Shown: piece by piece, positions 25,595 through 35,200 of the stretch
Position numbering within the stretch: position 1 is the stretch's first letter
Layout: each line of letters starts with the position of its first letter
NCBI GenBank assembly: GCA_016342355.1
Contig: JAEINP010000026.1
Coordinates: 1-64,000, forward strand
Direction: 5' to 3'
Length of the DNA: 64,000 nucleotides
Source of the DNA: Desulfatibacillum sp.
GTDB lineage: Bacteria > Desulfobacterota > Desulfobacteria > Desulfobacterales > Desulfatibacillaceae
Program-made: the position numbers and the translations under genes
The notes under the pieces: generated by a model
Database searches by the model: none
Told to the model about the DNA's origin: nothing
What the model saw: the letters and a program-made list of their open reading frames with translations, nothing else

Positions 25595-26380
25595 TCAAAC
25601 ATCCGCGTGATTGAGTTCCACCTTGCGGTTGAGGATGAGCTGGGCGGTTTTTGCGAACTGTTTGGTGACGTCCGAGACATAGATGGTGGAATCCCCGCCT
25701 TTTGCCAGGCTGGCCAGGACCTTGGGATTATCGTCCAGGAATTGTTTGAGGCTGATAGTCACGGCCTCGGAGGAATCCACGATTTTCACCCGTTTGCCTA
25801 TTTTATGGGCGATGAGTTGTTTGAGGATGGGATAGTGGGTGCATCCCAGGATCAGGGCTTGGATCTGCTGGGCCTTCAGGGGACGGAGATATTTTTTGAC
25901 GATCATGCGGGTTTCGGGCTTTTTCAGCCATCCTTCCTCCACCAGGGAGACCAGGAGAGGGCAGGGCTCGCTGAAGACCTTTCGATCCGGGTCCAGTTCT
26001 GTGATAAGCCTTTCGTAAATTCCGCTGTTGATGGTGGCCCGGGTGCCGATGACGCCGATGCGTTTGGCCTTGGCGTGGGACAGGGCCATGTCCACGGCAG
26101 GAGAAATGACTTCGAAAATGGGCGCGTCAAAGGTGCTTCGAAGGGTGGGAATAGCCACGGCCGAGGCTGTATTGCAGGCAACCACAATGATTTTCGCCCC
26201 TTGGGCCAGCAAGAACCGGGTGTTCTCCACGGCGTAGCGGGTGACGGTTTCCTTGCTTTTGGTCCCGTAGGGGGTGCGGGCCGTATCCCCGAAATAGCAG
26301 ATGCTGAGGTCGGGGAAGATTTCCATCACTGCCTTGGCGACGGTCAATCCGCCGATTCCTGAGTCAAATATGCCGATCAA
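25595..26380 (-). CDS. murI: Glutamate racemase
   Basis: Cofactor-independent racemase making D-glutamate for peptidoglycan. The N-terminus IGIFDSGIGGLTVAKAV and both catalytic cysteines (VVACNTASA and LGCTHYPIL) are present, and the length (about 261 residues) is standard. I prefer a TTG start at 26380, which follows AGGAAAGGA and matches the family N-terminus. An ATG at 26422 would add 14 residues but has no ribosome site and lies only about 5 bases after the predicted transcription start. Confidence 0.92.
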   Translation of the reverse strand: MIGIFDSGIGGLTVAKAVMEIFPDLSICYFGDTARTPYGTKSKETVTRYAVENTRFLLAQGAKIIVVACNTASAVAIPTLRSTFDAPIFEVISPAVDMALSHAKAKRIGVIGTRATINSGIYERLITELDPDRKVFSEPCPLLVSLVEEGWLKKPETRMIVKKYLRPLKAQQIQALILGCTHYPILKQLIAHKIGKRVKIVDSSEAVTISLKQFLDDNPKVLASLAKGGDSTIYVSDVTKQFAKTAQLILNRKVELNHADV

Positions 26381-26433
26381 TCGGTTTTTTCCTTTCCTGG
26401 ACGCCAAAAAATTCCATGACATGAGACGGAAAA

Positions 26434-26462
26434 TGTATAATAGTTGCCAGGAAGCAAGTCAA
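26434..26462 (-). promoter_or_regulatory. Sigma-70 promoter of murI
   Basis: On the minus strand TTGACT (26462-26457), 17-base spacer, TATACA (26439-26434). The predicted start of transcription is near 26427. Confidence 0.6.
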
Positions 26463-26516
26463 GGGCGGTAATTTGAATGAAATCCCCCCATGGGGGCAAT
26501 ATTGCAGGAGGTTTAT

Positions 26517-26792
26517 ATGGATTCCGGTCGCAGTTCCCGCACAATGGATCAGAGGATTTTTTCCCTGGATCTACCTGTGGAGGCAGTCTCCCTGTATCTT
26601 TTATGCTGCGGTCTGGTGGACGGAGGGGCCACGGTATCCGCCAAGAATATCTCGGCGATGTGGAACGGCGGCCCTGAAGACCTGGATAATGCCCAAGAGG
26701 TTCTGGATAAAAAAAACATTGTGGTCAAAATCCTTTCGGACGGGAAAGGGCACGATGTTTATCGGGTTCTGGATGCGGACCAGTGGAAATGA
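26517..26792 (+). CDS. Small hypothetical protein, winged-helix-like
   Basis: About 91 residues with GGAGG five bases before the ATG. The predicted pattern is helix-rich with a terminal ILSDGKGHDVYRVLDADQW beta-hairpin, which could be a winged-helix wing, but this is weak. Its stop overlaps the phosphatase start (ATGA), so the two are a translationally coupled pair and may act together. Confidence 0.62.
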   Translation: MDSGRSSRTMDQRIFSLDLPVEAVSLYLLCCGLVDGGATVSAKNISAMWNGGPEDLDNAQEVLDKKNIVVKILSDGKGHDVYRVLDADQWK

Positions 26793-27262
26793 GCGGTCCT
26801 CCCCATCCCCTGTTGGACCAGATTTTATTCGGTATGGTTGGGCCGTACAAGGTGGCGGGCATGGGCGAGCCGTGGAAGGGAAAAATACGGGAAACCCTGG
26901 AGGCCCTGGGGGAACGCGGGATCGGAGCCATCCTTACGCTTACGGAAGAAGATTATTTGGGTCAGGAATACCTTGCCGCGGGTTTTTTACATTTGCACAC
27001 GCCCATCGACGATTACGAAGCTCCCATCCCTGAAATCCTTGAAAAGGCTTTGAATTTCGTGGACGACTGCCTGGACCGGGGAGTGGGCGTGGCAGTCCAT
27101 TGCCTGGAAGGCAGGGGCAGGACAGGCACGGTCCTGTGCGCCTGGCTGGCCCGTCGGGAAGGGTTGGCCGGAGAAGCCGCCATCCGGCGCGTTCGCAGCC
27201 TCCGGCCCATCACCGCCCTTTCTCCCTCTCAGAAACAATTTCTTTTGGACCGGCTGGGGTAG
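26789..27262 (+). CDS. Tyrosine/dual-specificity protein phosphatase
   Basis: A 157-residue cysteine-based phosphatase. The P-loop HCLEGRGRTG (HCx5RTG) near residue 109 and an upstream DYLGQEYL/PIDDYEAP general-acid loop (candidate Asp in IDDYEAP) are present. The family (DUSP-like) acts on phosphotyrosine or phospholipid; the target here is unknown. It is coupled to the small upstream protein and ends at a strong terminator. Confidence 0.8.
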   Translation: MSGPPHPLLDQILFGMVGPYKVAGMGEPWKGKIRETLEALGERGIGAILTLTEEDYLGQEYLAAGFLHLHTPIDDYEAPIPEILEKALNFVDDCLDRGVGVAVHCLEGRGRTGTVLCAWLARREGLAGEAAIRRVRSLRPITALSPSQKQFLLDRLG

Positions 27263-27291
27263 CCAGCGGTCCTGTCCCTCAAAATAAAAAT

Positions 27292-27327
27292 AAAGCCGGC
27301 GTCTCCGTGTGGAGAACGCCGGCTTTT
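27292..27327. terminator. Bidirectional terminator
   Basis: Long stem AAAGCCGGCGT/ACGCCGGCTTT extended by CTCC/GGAG, with A/T runs on both sides. It separates the plus-strand phosphatase from the convergent PAS-LuxR gene. Confidence 0.88.
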
Positions 27328-27351
27328 CTGCTTTTGGGGTGCAGGTTTTTC

Positions 27352-28263
27352 CTAGTTCAAAGAAGCCAGGTAGGCCCGCAGGTTTTTCTTGCTTTTTTTC
27401 AGGCCCAGTTTGGTCCTCAGGCTGTCCCTGTGGAATTCCACGGCCCGTTTGGAAATATTCAGGAGCTTGGCGATTTCCTTGCTGGTGGTGCCCATACGCA
27501 CCATGTTGGCAACTTCGATTTCCCTGGGGGTGAGTTCGTTGTGTTTTTCGCCGATCATACGCATGAAGGGCGAGACCAGATCGCTCAGGTTGGTTTCCAC
27601 CACGTTCAGGTACACCCGTTGGTTGATGTCCAGGGGGGTGTTCTTGAGGCGGGAAACGTAGGGGAGGATCAGGTCTTCCACATTGGCCAGGATACGTTGC
27701 TCAAAGGCTTTGGAATCGGTCTTGGTTTGGTCCAGGAGGGTCCGGAGGGCCTTGTTGACCTCTTCCAGTTCCCTGGTTTTCACTTCCAGTTCGGGGTTGG
27801 TCATGGGGGTGGGGCCGGAAGGAGCGGATTGCGCCATTGCTTCCTGGGCTTCTCTCAGTTCACTTACATCCACCACCGTGGTTGCCATACAGGCTTCACC
27901 ATTGACGATGATTTTCTCCGAGGAATAAAGGCCATGTTTGAGCTTGCCGCCAAACCGGTCTTTTATCTCGAAATTCCTGATACTACCATCTCTTTCAACA
28001 ATTTTTCTGATGACTTCTCGTTCTTTAGGGTCGTCCCACATCCCTAATTCCAAGGTGGTGCGTCCCAGTAATTCCTCACGAACAAGACCTGTCATCTGGC
28101 AAAAACGGCTATTTGCCTCGATGATAAGACCGTCCATGAGCCTTACAATGGCCACGGAGTAAGGGGCCACTTTAAAGGCCAGGGCGAATTTGTCCCCGGT
28201 CAGGCGAGCTCGCAGTTCGTCAATTTCCTTCTCTAATTCATCATACTTGGGCTTTTCAGACAT
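27352..28263 (-). CDS. PAS-LuxR transcriptional regulator
   Basis: A 303-residue one-component regulator. The N-terminal coiled coil (about 5-22) is followed by a PAS domain (about 28-140; NSRFCQMTGLVREELLGRT is typical), a linker helix, and a C-terminal LuxR/GerE helix-turn-helix (LTPREIEVANMVRMGTTSKEIAKLL segment, about 240-300). No receiver domain or phospho-Asp site is visible, so the signal is probably sensed by the PAS domain. AGGAGG precedes the ATG. Target genes are unknown. Confidence 0.87.
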   Translation of the reverse strand: MSEKPKYDELEKEIDELRARLTGDKFALAFKVAPYSVAIVRLMDGLIIEANSRFCQMTGLVREELLGRTTLELGMWDDPKEREVIRKIVERDGSIRNFEIKDRFGGKLKHGLYSSEKIIVNGEACMATTVVDVSELREAQEAMAQSAPSGPTPMTNPELEVKTRELEEVNKALRTLLDQTKTDSKAFEQRILANVEDLILPYVSRLKNTPLDINQRVYLNVVETNLSDLVSPFMRMIGEKHNELTPREIEVANMVRMGTTSKEIAKLLNISKRAVEFHRDSLRTKLGLKKSKKNLRAYLASLN

Positions 28264-28364
28264 GAGTGAACCTCCTTATGAATCCACACAATTTTTTGAT
28301 GGGTACTTAACGGATGCCCGCCATTGTCGGTTGAATGTCCGGGCGGATGGCATTTTCTGAGGCC

Positions 28365-28394
28365 ATAGTAGCATCAGGTGATAATAGGTGTCAA
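28365..28394 (-). promoter_or_regulatory. Sigma-70 promoter of the PAS-LuxR gene
   Basis: On the minus strand consensus TTGACA (28394-28389), 18-base spacer, TACTAT (28370-28365), giving a leader of about 95 bases. Confidence 0.6.
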
Positions 28395-28547
28395 CATTAG
28401 GAAGGCAAAAAAGTATCAAAAAAGTCGATGGATAATTTTCAGGCCTTGCCGGGATTGCACTAATCGGCATTCCGATGTAAAGTATTGCCAAGCTGATATC
28501 ACCAACCAAGCCCTCAGGGGCCGCGAACCGGGGAGGAATAGTTTATA

Positions 28548-28946
28548 ATGGGCGTCACAGCATTCATCACCTCCGAGGCCTTTGATGTGGGCCGTTACAT
28601 GGGCCGGTTCCAGGATGGCGAGGACGCATCCACGGGAACTATTGTCATGCATCACGGCAAGGTCAAGCGACCTGGCAAGGTGGTGGGGAATTTCTCCCGG
28701 GTGCTGCTGGAGCCTGTGCTCCCTGATCCTGAGAAACGGATGCAAGAAACAGGCCAAAAATTCCTGGATCAACACGGTCTTAACCAGGTTTTCATCGTTC
28801 ACCGCGTGGGAGAAGTCCATGCCAGGGATGACGTGCTATTTGTTGCTGTGTCCGGCGTCACCAGGGATATTGCCTTTGCCGGGTGCGCCGATATTGTGGA
28901 TGCCATCAAAGAGGAAAAAATCCTCCGGCTGGTGGAAGTACCGTAA
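28548..28946 (+). CDS. MoaE-like protein (molybdopterin synthase large-subunit family)
   Basis: A 132-residue protein with the MoaE order of motifs: GTIVMHHGKVK, a long helix with LPDPEKRMQETG, VFIVHRVGEVHARDDVLFVAVSGVTRD, and an AFAGCADIVDAIK helix. In MoaE the catalytic pair is two lysines, the second in a P-x-W-K motif at the C-terminus. Here the C-terminus reads KILRLVEVP, so the second lysine is absent. It may be a divergent or repurposed MoaE rather than the main synthase. No MoaD is adjacent. Its ribosome site (GGAGG) is 11 bases from the ATG, a long gap. Confidence 0.68.
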   Translation: MGVTAFITSEAFDVGRYMGRFQDGEDASTGTIVMHHGKVKRPGKVVGNFSRVLLEPVLPDPEKRMQETGQKFLDQHGLNQVFIVHRVGEVHARDDVLFVAVSGVTRDIAFAGCADIVDAIKEEKILRLVEVP

Positions 28947-29021
28947 AACAGGATTGAAAGTCTTGCCTGACAGTTAACGGGATTAAGCAAACCATATACA
29001 CTAAATAAGGGGGTTTTGCAC

Positions 29022-29813
29022 ATGACTGAAAAAGTCACTGTAACGGTTCTGGCGAAAATGAAGGCTGAAGGCGCCAAAATCACCATGCTCACAGCCTATG
29101 ATTACCCTTTTGCCCGCATGGTGGATGAATGCGGGGTGGACATGATTCTTGTGGGGGATTCCTTGGGCATGGTGGTCCAGGGGGAATCCAGCACATTGCC
29201 TGTCACCATGGACCAGATGATCTACCACACCACCCTGGTGGCCCGAGCCGCCAAACGGGCCATGGTGGTGGGGGATATGCCCTTTATGAGCTACCAGGTT
29301 TCCGTGACCGAAGCCGTGAAAAATGCAGGAAGGTTCATCAAGGAGGCCGGAGCCGCCGCTGTCAAGCTGGAAGGGGGCTCTGCAGTGGCCGATCGCATCA
29401 AGGCCATTTCTCAATGCGGCATTCCGGTTCAGGCCCACATTGGCCTCACACCCCAGTCAGTCCATCAGATGGGCGGTTACAAGGTCCAGCGCCAGGAAGA
29501 CAAACTCATGGAAGACGCCCGCATTGTGGAGGAGGCCGGGGCCTTTTCCGTGGTGTTTGAGGGCATCCCCTTTGAAATCGCGGAAAAAATCACCAACAGC
29601 ATTTCCATTCCCACCATCGGCATAGGGGCCGGGGTCCATTGCGACGGCCAGGTCCTGGTGCTCCACGACATGCTGGGCATCAACGAAGGCCATGTGCCCA
29701 AGTTCGCCAAACGCTATGTCCAACTGGCCCAGGAAGCCCGGAAAGGCATTTCACAGTATGTGGAAGAGGTCCAGGGCGGGTCTTTTCCTACCCGGGAACA
29801 CAGTTTCAAATAG
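29022..29813 (+). CDS. panB: 3-methyl-2-oxobutanoate hydroxymethyltransferase
   Basis: First enzyme of pantothenate synthesis, using methylene-tetrahydrofolate to make ketopantoate. Family motifs [34 protein letters not shown], and [13 protein letters not shown] are present, and the 263-residue length is standard. The ATG at 29022 follows AAGGGGG. It lies directly ahead of a DUF2520 reductase and MetF, a grouping tied to one-carbon and CoA metabolism. Confidence 0.93.
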   Translation: MTEKVTVTVLAKMKAEGAKITMLTAYDYPFARMVDECGVDMILVGDSLGMVVQGESSTLPVTMDQMIYHTTLVARAAKRAMVVGDMPFMSYQVSVTEAVKNAGRFIKEAGAAAVKLEGGSAVADRIKAISQCGIPVQAHIGLTPQSVHQMGGYKVQRQEDKLMEDARIVEEAGAFSVVFEGIPFEIAEKITNSISIPTIGIGAGVHCDGQVLVLHDMLGINEGHVPKFAKRYVQLAQEARKGISQYVEEVQGGSFPTREHSFK

Positions 29814-29835
29814 CTAGCCAGGGAGGATCGGATTC

Positions 29836-30708
29836 ATGACAAAACCCGCCTTCACCATCATTGGTTGCGGCGCCGTGGGCGCCTGCCTGGCAGACCTCCT
29901 GGTCGGCCTGGGCTATCCCGTGGCTGGCCTGGCCAGCAAAACCAGAGCCTCGGCTGAAAAAACCGCCCGGATCATTGGAACAGATAAAATTTTCGACAAG
30001 GTGGAAGATGCGGCCAAAGCCGGAGATCTGGTCTTTATCACCACCACGGACGATGCTATTGGTCCTGTTTGTCAGGATATTTCCTGCAAAAAAGGTTTCT
30101 CCAAGGGATCGGTGGTCCTCCATTGCTCCGGCGCCCTTTCTTCGGATTTACTGGCCAGCGCCAGGGATTGCGGCGCCTATGTAGGCTCCATGCACCCCCT
30201 CCAGAGCTTTGCCGCAGCCAAGCCCGGGGTGAACCTGTTCCAGGGCGTCCTGGTTTCCGTGGAAGGGGACGAGCCGGCCCGGGATCTTGCCAAACAGGTG
30301 GCCACGGACCTGGGCGCCATGTGCGCCCGGGTGGACACCCATTCCAAAATGCTCTATCACGCGGCGGCGGTGGTGGCTTCCAATTATCTGGTAGCCCTGC
30401 TGCATCTGGCTTTTGAACTCAACCGGGGTGCGGGCATTGAGCCCAAGGAATCCCTTGCCGGGCTCATGCCGTTGATCCAGGGCACCCTGAAGAACATCGA
30501 GGCCCAGGGAATTCCCAACGCCCTCACCGGTCCCATTGCCCGGGGCGACGTGGGCATTGTGAAGCAGCATGTGGAGGAAATCCGGGCCAAGACGCCCCAG
30601 CTTCTCACCCTGTACCAGACCCTGGGACTTCAGACCGTGGATTTGGCCCTGGCCAAGGGCACGGTGGACGAAACACGGGCCAAGGAACTCAAAGAGGTCC
30701 TGCAGTAG
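29836..30708 (+). CDS. Rossmann-like/DUF2520 oxidoreductase (candidate ketopantoate reductase)
   Basis: A 290-residue protein with an N-terminal dinucleotide fold (FTIIGCGAVGACLADLL) and a C-terminal helical DUF2520-type domain containing HSKMLYHAAAVVASNYLVAL and the GPIARGD segment. It resembles pyrroline-5-carboxylate and ketopantoate reductases in architecture. No PanE is otherwise visible; starting 23 bases after panB, it is well placed to reduce ketopantoate. GGGAGG nine bases before the ATG gives a clear start. Confidence 0.82.
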   Translation: MTKPAFTIIGCGAVGACLADLLVGLGYPVAGLASKTRASAEKTARIIGTDKIFDKVEDAAKAGDLVFITTTDDAIGPVCQDISCKKGFSKGSVVLHCSGALSSDLLASARDCGAYVGSMHPLQSFAAAKPGVNLFQGVLVSVEGDEPARDLAKQVATDLGAMCARVDTHSKMLYHAAAVVASNYLVALLHLAFELNRGAGIEPKESLAGLMPLIQGTLKNIEAQGIPNALTGPIARGDVGIVKQHVEEIRAKTPQLLTLYQTLGLQTVDLALAKGTVDETRAKELKEVLQ

Positions 30709-30816
30709 TTCGGAATTCCGGCTTTTTTGAAGTGATGATAGATTCATTCTGTGGCATCCGTTTTTAATTGCCGGGAGACAGGATGTATTTCATATATATG
30801 TGAAGGAAGGAGAATT

Positions 30817-31698
30817 GTGACAGTGCGTGTTTCCAATTTATACGAAAAGTCTGAAAAACCCGTTATTTCCTTTGAATTTTTTCCGCCCCGGGACGAAAAG
30901 ACCGGCCAGGCCTTTGACCAGACTGTGGACGCCCTCCAGACCCTCCAGCCCGGATACATGTCCATGACATTCGGCGCAGGAGGCTCCACCAAGGACGGCT
31001 CGTACCAGGCTGTGAAAACTCTCCTGGGCAAGGGCGTACCCACCGTGGCCTATATCGCCGGGTTCGGCCTAAGCCCCGACGCCATCAAACAGGTTCTAGA
31101 TCAGTACAAGGCCCTGGGCGTGGAAACCATCTTTGCCATCCGCGGGGACGAACCCCGGGAAAAGGATTTCCAGCCTCACCCGGACAGCTTTGCCTATGCC
31201 GGCGATCTCATTGCGTTCATAGCCAAAAACTATGATTTCAACCTGGGTTGCGCAGGCTATCCCGAAGGCCATATTGACGCCCCCAGCCGGGAAAAGGATA
31301 TCGAATTCCTGAGGCAGAAGGTGGATAACGGCGCCCAATACGTGGTGTCCCAATACTGCTACGACGACAACATCTTTTTCGATTACGTGGATACCTGCCG
31401 GACCGCCGGAATCAACGTGCCCATCATTCCCGGCATCATGCCTGTGTATACGGTCAAGATGACCCGCATGCTTTCCCGGATTTGCGGCACCACCCTTGTG
31501 GACAGCATGCAAGCCAATCTGGATAAACTGGAAGGGGCCGACGCGGCGGAAGTTTTGGCCTATGGCGTGGACTTTGCCTTAAACCAGTGTAAAACCCTGC
31601 TGAATCATGGGGTTCCAGGGCTTCATTTTTACACCATGAACCGGGCGCCCTCCACCACAAACATTCTCGCCAGACTGCGTGAGGAAAATCTTTTGTAA
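30817..31698 (+). CDS. metF: 5,10-methylenetetrahydrofolate reductase
   Basis: FAD-dependent (beta/alpha)8 barrel of about 293 residues converting methylene- to methyl-THF. The N-terminal SFEFFPPRD with catalytic Glu, MSMTFGAGGS, IRGDEPRE and GCAGYPEGH match the family. I place the start at a GTG at 30817, four bases after GGAG; an in-frame ATG further upstream adds 22 residues without the barrel pattern. In sulfate reducers with the Wood-Ljungdahl pathway MetF connects to acetyl-CoA oxidation; here it follows panB. Confidence 0.9.
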   Translation: MTVRVSNLYEKSEKPVISFEFFPPRDEKTGQAFDQTVDALQTLQPGYMSMTFGAGGSTKDGSYQAVKTLLGKGVPTVAYIAGFGLSPDAIKQVLDQYKALGVETIFAIRGDEPREKDFQPHPDSFAYAGDLIAFIAKNYDFNLGCAGYPEGHIDAPSREKDIEFLRQKVDNGAQYVVSQYCYDDNIFFDYVDTCRTAGINVPIIPGIMPVYTVKMTRMLSRICGTTLVDSMQANLDKLEGADAAEVLAYGVDFALNQCKTLLNHGVPGLHFYTMNRAPSTTNILARLREENLL

Positions 31699-31712
31699 AT
31701 GCAGAATAACAG

Positions 31713-31743
31713 CAGGCCGGACCTTTTGCACGGGTTCGGCCTG
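31713..31743 (+). terminator. Possible 3' hairpin of metF transcript
   Basis: Eleven-pair stem (31713-31723 with 31733-31743, including a G-U pair) soon after the metF stop. No T-run follows; the pentanucleotide repeat begins 8 bases later. It may stop or protect the 3' end. Confidence 0.35.
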
Positions 31744-31750
31744 TGAACTT

Positions 31751-31795
31751 CCCATCCCATCCCATCCCATCCCATCCCATTCCATTCCATTCCAT
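31751..31795 (+). repeat. Pentanucleotide tandem repeat (CCCAT)6(TCCAT)3
   Basis: Nine contiguous five-base units, the first six CCCAT and the last three TCCAT, in the metF 3' region. No coding frame covers it. Slippage could change its length between strains. Confidence 0.95.
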
Positions 31796-32230
31796 AGATC
31801 TGCTCCCGTAAGCAGGATTATTTATGGAAAATTTATCGAATTTCTGTTTGCAGGGTTTCCCCAATGGGGCGCCTTTCAGAGCAGGCTGGACCGGAGCTTC
31901 AGCCATGGCCAATCCCCACCGGTCCTGCGGCCCCATGACTGTATGGGATCAGGAAGATTTCCCATGGTACAAGTATTAATAGGCCTGAAAACTCAGGTCA
32001 GGGTGGTTGTTCGCTGCACCAAATGGTTTTATCCTTGAAGCCACGGGGCTATTCCTGTAATATCCCAAGAGATTGAAGTGCGGCGAAAATTGTGTTTTTT
32101 TATGTCGGCGTTTTTTGCTGTACAAAGCTGCCGTTATGCCGCGCCGGACAGGGCAGGAATCCATTTTCGGCGCCGGTTGCACGGGGGGGCGTCCCCTTTG
32201 ACAAAAACCAACACCACATAGGCCTGAAAC
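31796..32230. other. 435-base non-coding interval
   Basis: No credible gene seen on either strand; frames here are short or are shadows of the next gene. A TTGACA at about 32199 lacks a convincing -10 before the start at 32231. The interval may contain the promoter of the large GGDEF protein but I cannot place it. Confidence 0.4.
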
Positions 32231-35200
32231 ATGGAAGAACTTGCGGACCTGGTATTTTTTCTGGAGAATTCTGGCAAGGACCCCACAAGCCTGATTTTTG
32301 ACGATGAGCTCACGGGGCTTCACAATCGGCGTTTTTTTAAGAATTACCTGGAATTCAAGATTCAATGGGGAGACCTGAAGGCGCGCCCTGCTTCCATGGT
32401 CTTCATTGATATTGACAACCTGGATCAGATCAACCGGACCCATGGGAAGGAACTGGGCACAGAGGTTGTTCGCCATCTGGCGGATTTCGTGAAGAACGCC
32501 GCCGGAGAGGCGGGCCACCCCATCCGGTATGGCGGGGACGAGTTTGTGGTCCTTTTGCCGGATGAACCCAAGAAAACCGCCGTTACTGTGGGCCGAAAGC
32601 TCATCAGTTCCGTGCATGGGGCCCCCTATGTTTCCGAGGATGCGGAGATCCAGATTCCCTATACGGTGAGTGTGGGCATCACCACGGCCCCGGAAGACGC
32701 GGAAACGGACAAGACCTTTGTGGAAAGGGCTTTGTCCGCCCTGAAGCTGGCCAAAAGGCTGGGGGGAGACCGGGCCATCAACGCGGCGGAGATCACCCCG
32801 GAAAACGAAGCCGCCGAAACCATGCTCCATCGGGACGGAGCTAAAAACGCGGGCCGTAAAAGCCAACTGGCCCAGGTTTCCAAGGCACTCAAGCAATTTG
32901 TAAAAAGGGAAAGCCAACTGGTGTTCGTCGAAGGCGGCCCGGGCATGGGCAAGACCTCGTTTTTGGACACCATCGACACTCAGTTATCCAAAACCAAGGT
33001 CACCCGGGTTCGGATCGCCGGGGTTACCCAGGAGTTATTCCGACCCTATTATCTGGTTTCCAACCTGGTGCAGGAGTTGCTTAACAGACGCAAGGACAAG
33101 GGCGCAGCCGTGCTTTCCACCCTCGATCCAGTGGCCCTGGCGGCCTTGTCATCCTCTTTCATGCCTTCGGGCACCATGCGCATCCATACCAAACAGGCCG
33201 CTGACGCAGACCTGGGGGACAAGGCCCAAAAACGGGAACATATATTCAACGCCATGGCCTCCATCATTCCCAAACTCATGGAAAACAAGCCACTGATAGC
33301 TTTGGTGGACGACCTGCATTTGGCGGATGAAGCCTCTTTGTTGATATTCAAGCATCTCATGGACAAGAAGACCTTGCCTCTGTTTTTATGCGGAACAGGC
33401 CCGGACACTCTTCAAGCCGACGGGGAGAGTGCATCCCTGTGGCGGTTTATCCAGTCTGTTACGGAAATGGTTCCTGTGGAGACCATCCGGCTTACGTCCC
33501 TGACGCCTCCGGAGATTGCCGCGCATTTCAACAAGCTCTACCCCGGGGTTTCCCTGCCGGAAAGTCTGTGCGAAGACATAGCCCAGGTTAGTCAGGGTAA
33601 TCCGCTGTTTTTTAACGGGATCATGTTCAAGCTGGTTTTTGATGAAAAAATCCGGCGTGCGGACGGAAAGTGGGTGGTGGACCCCATTGGCGGGGATTAT
33701 CTGCCCCGGTCCATGGACGAAATCATTTCTCAAAAAGTGGCATCCCTGGACCAGGAAAGCCAAGCCCTTTTGGACAGGGCGTCGGCCTTTGGGGCCAACG
33801 TGACCCTAAGCCAGTTGACGGGGAGTTCGGAAATGGACGAGGCCGCGGTTCTGGACTTTTTGGACAACGCGGCGGCCCAGGGCTTGGTGAGCGCCCAGTT
33901 CCATATGAACGACGAAAACATTCGGTTTTTGGGCAACCAGGTCCGGCAGGTCATTTACGGGAAGATCGCACAGCAAGAAAAGGAAAGGCTCCACGAAAAC
34001 ATTGGCGACTACCAGGAAGAGCTGTACAAGAAACGCCTCATGCCTTCTCCCGCTATCCTGGCCTACCATTACCAGCGTTCGGCCAACCTGGAAAAGGCCA
34101 AAACCTACGAGCATATACAGGCTCAGCAGAACGACATGATCTTCAACTCCCGGGAAGCGGCTTCCTACTCAGGCCGTCCTGTGGAATCGGAAGATGATGC
34201 CCGGGACGCGGACGAACCCTTGGCCCCGGAGCAGTTGCCCCAGGCCGCCAAAGTCATCCGCGCCCTTTTGATCGCCATACGCAACACCAAGCTCTATCCT
34301 TCGGGAAGCGATCTCACTGCCAATGCGGTCAACAAGTTCAAGGATGTCCTGGAAATTGTACTCAACCACGTTCCGAGGTTGAACATGGTTTTGGAAAAGG
34401 ATGTCATTTATATCAATGGGCAGGAACTGGTCAACAAGGAAACAAAGAACATTACAGAGGCCTATTCCCAATTTATGAGCAGCATGGACCTGAAAGGCAT
34501 GGCCTTTGGCCAGGGGGCCACCCTGGCGGAATTGGTCCGGCTGGTGGAGGGGATCAGCGAAGTGGACCCCAAAACCATCCACAAACGGTTCTGGAAGGAT
34601 TTTTCCGTGCAAAACCGCCTGAAGCGGATTCAGGTGAAGCAGGTGACCTACACCCAGGTTTCTGCGGGGGAGTCGCAGGAGGGATCTTCGGCCAGTGCGC
34701 AAGAGTCGGAACTGGGCTCGGATGAACAGGTATTGGCAGCCAGGGTTGTCAAGGCCCTGCTTAGTACGGCCAGCAAGCTCAAGCTCTATCCCGCCACAGG
34801 CCCGGTGGCCCAGGAATCCATTGAAGATGTGGTCAAAATCCTTTCAACCTTTCTCCATAAGCATACGGTCATGACTTTGGCGGGCGTGGACCAATCCTTG
34901 TTGTTGAACGGCAACAAGGTGGATGCTCAGATTTTTGAGAAACTGAGCCCTTTTATGCTCAAATTTTTGGAATCCGCCAGTGTGAAGAGCGTGACCTTTT
35001 ATCAAAAGGCGTCCAAAAAGGAGCTCACGACCTTTTTGTCCAGCGTGGGGCAGCAACCCCAGGACGGCACGGCCGGGGAATTTTGGGCCAGACTGGCCAC
35101 GGAGCACAAGTTTTCCACTATCTTTTTCAATATCAGCGTGTACGACGTGCTGGCCGAGCAAAGCGCCATAGGGGCGGCCGGGGAGGGTGAAGCCCCGGCT

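Noticed and set aside
31976-32230. Repeat of TAGGCCTGAAA near 31980 and 32220
   Set aside because: Too short and not in an arrangement suggesting a direct-repeat element; probably chance.
31976-32917. 313-residue minus-strand frame over the metF-GGDEF gap
   Set aside because: Most of it is antisense to the GGDEF domain; the rest lacks features.
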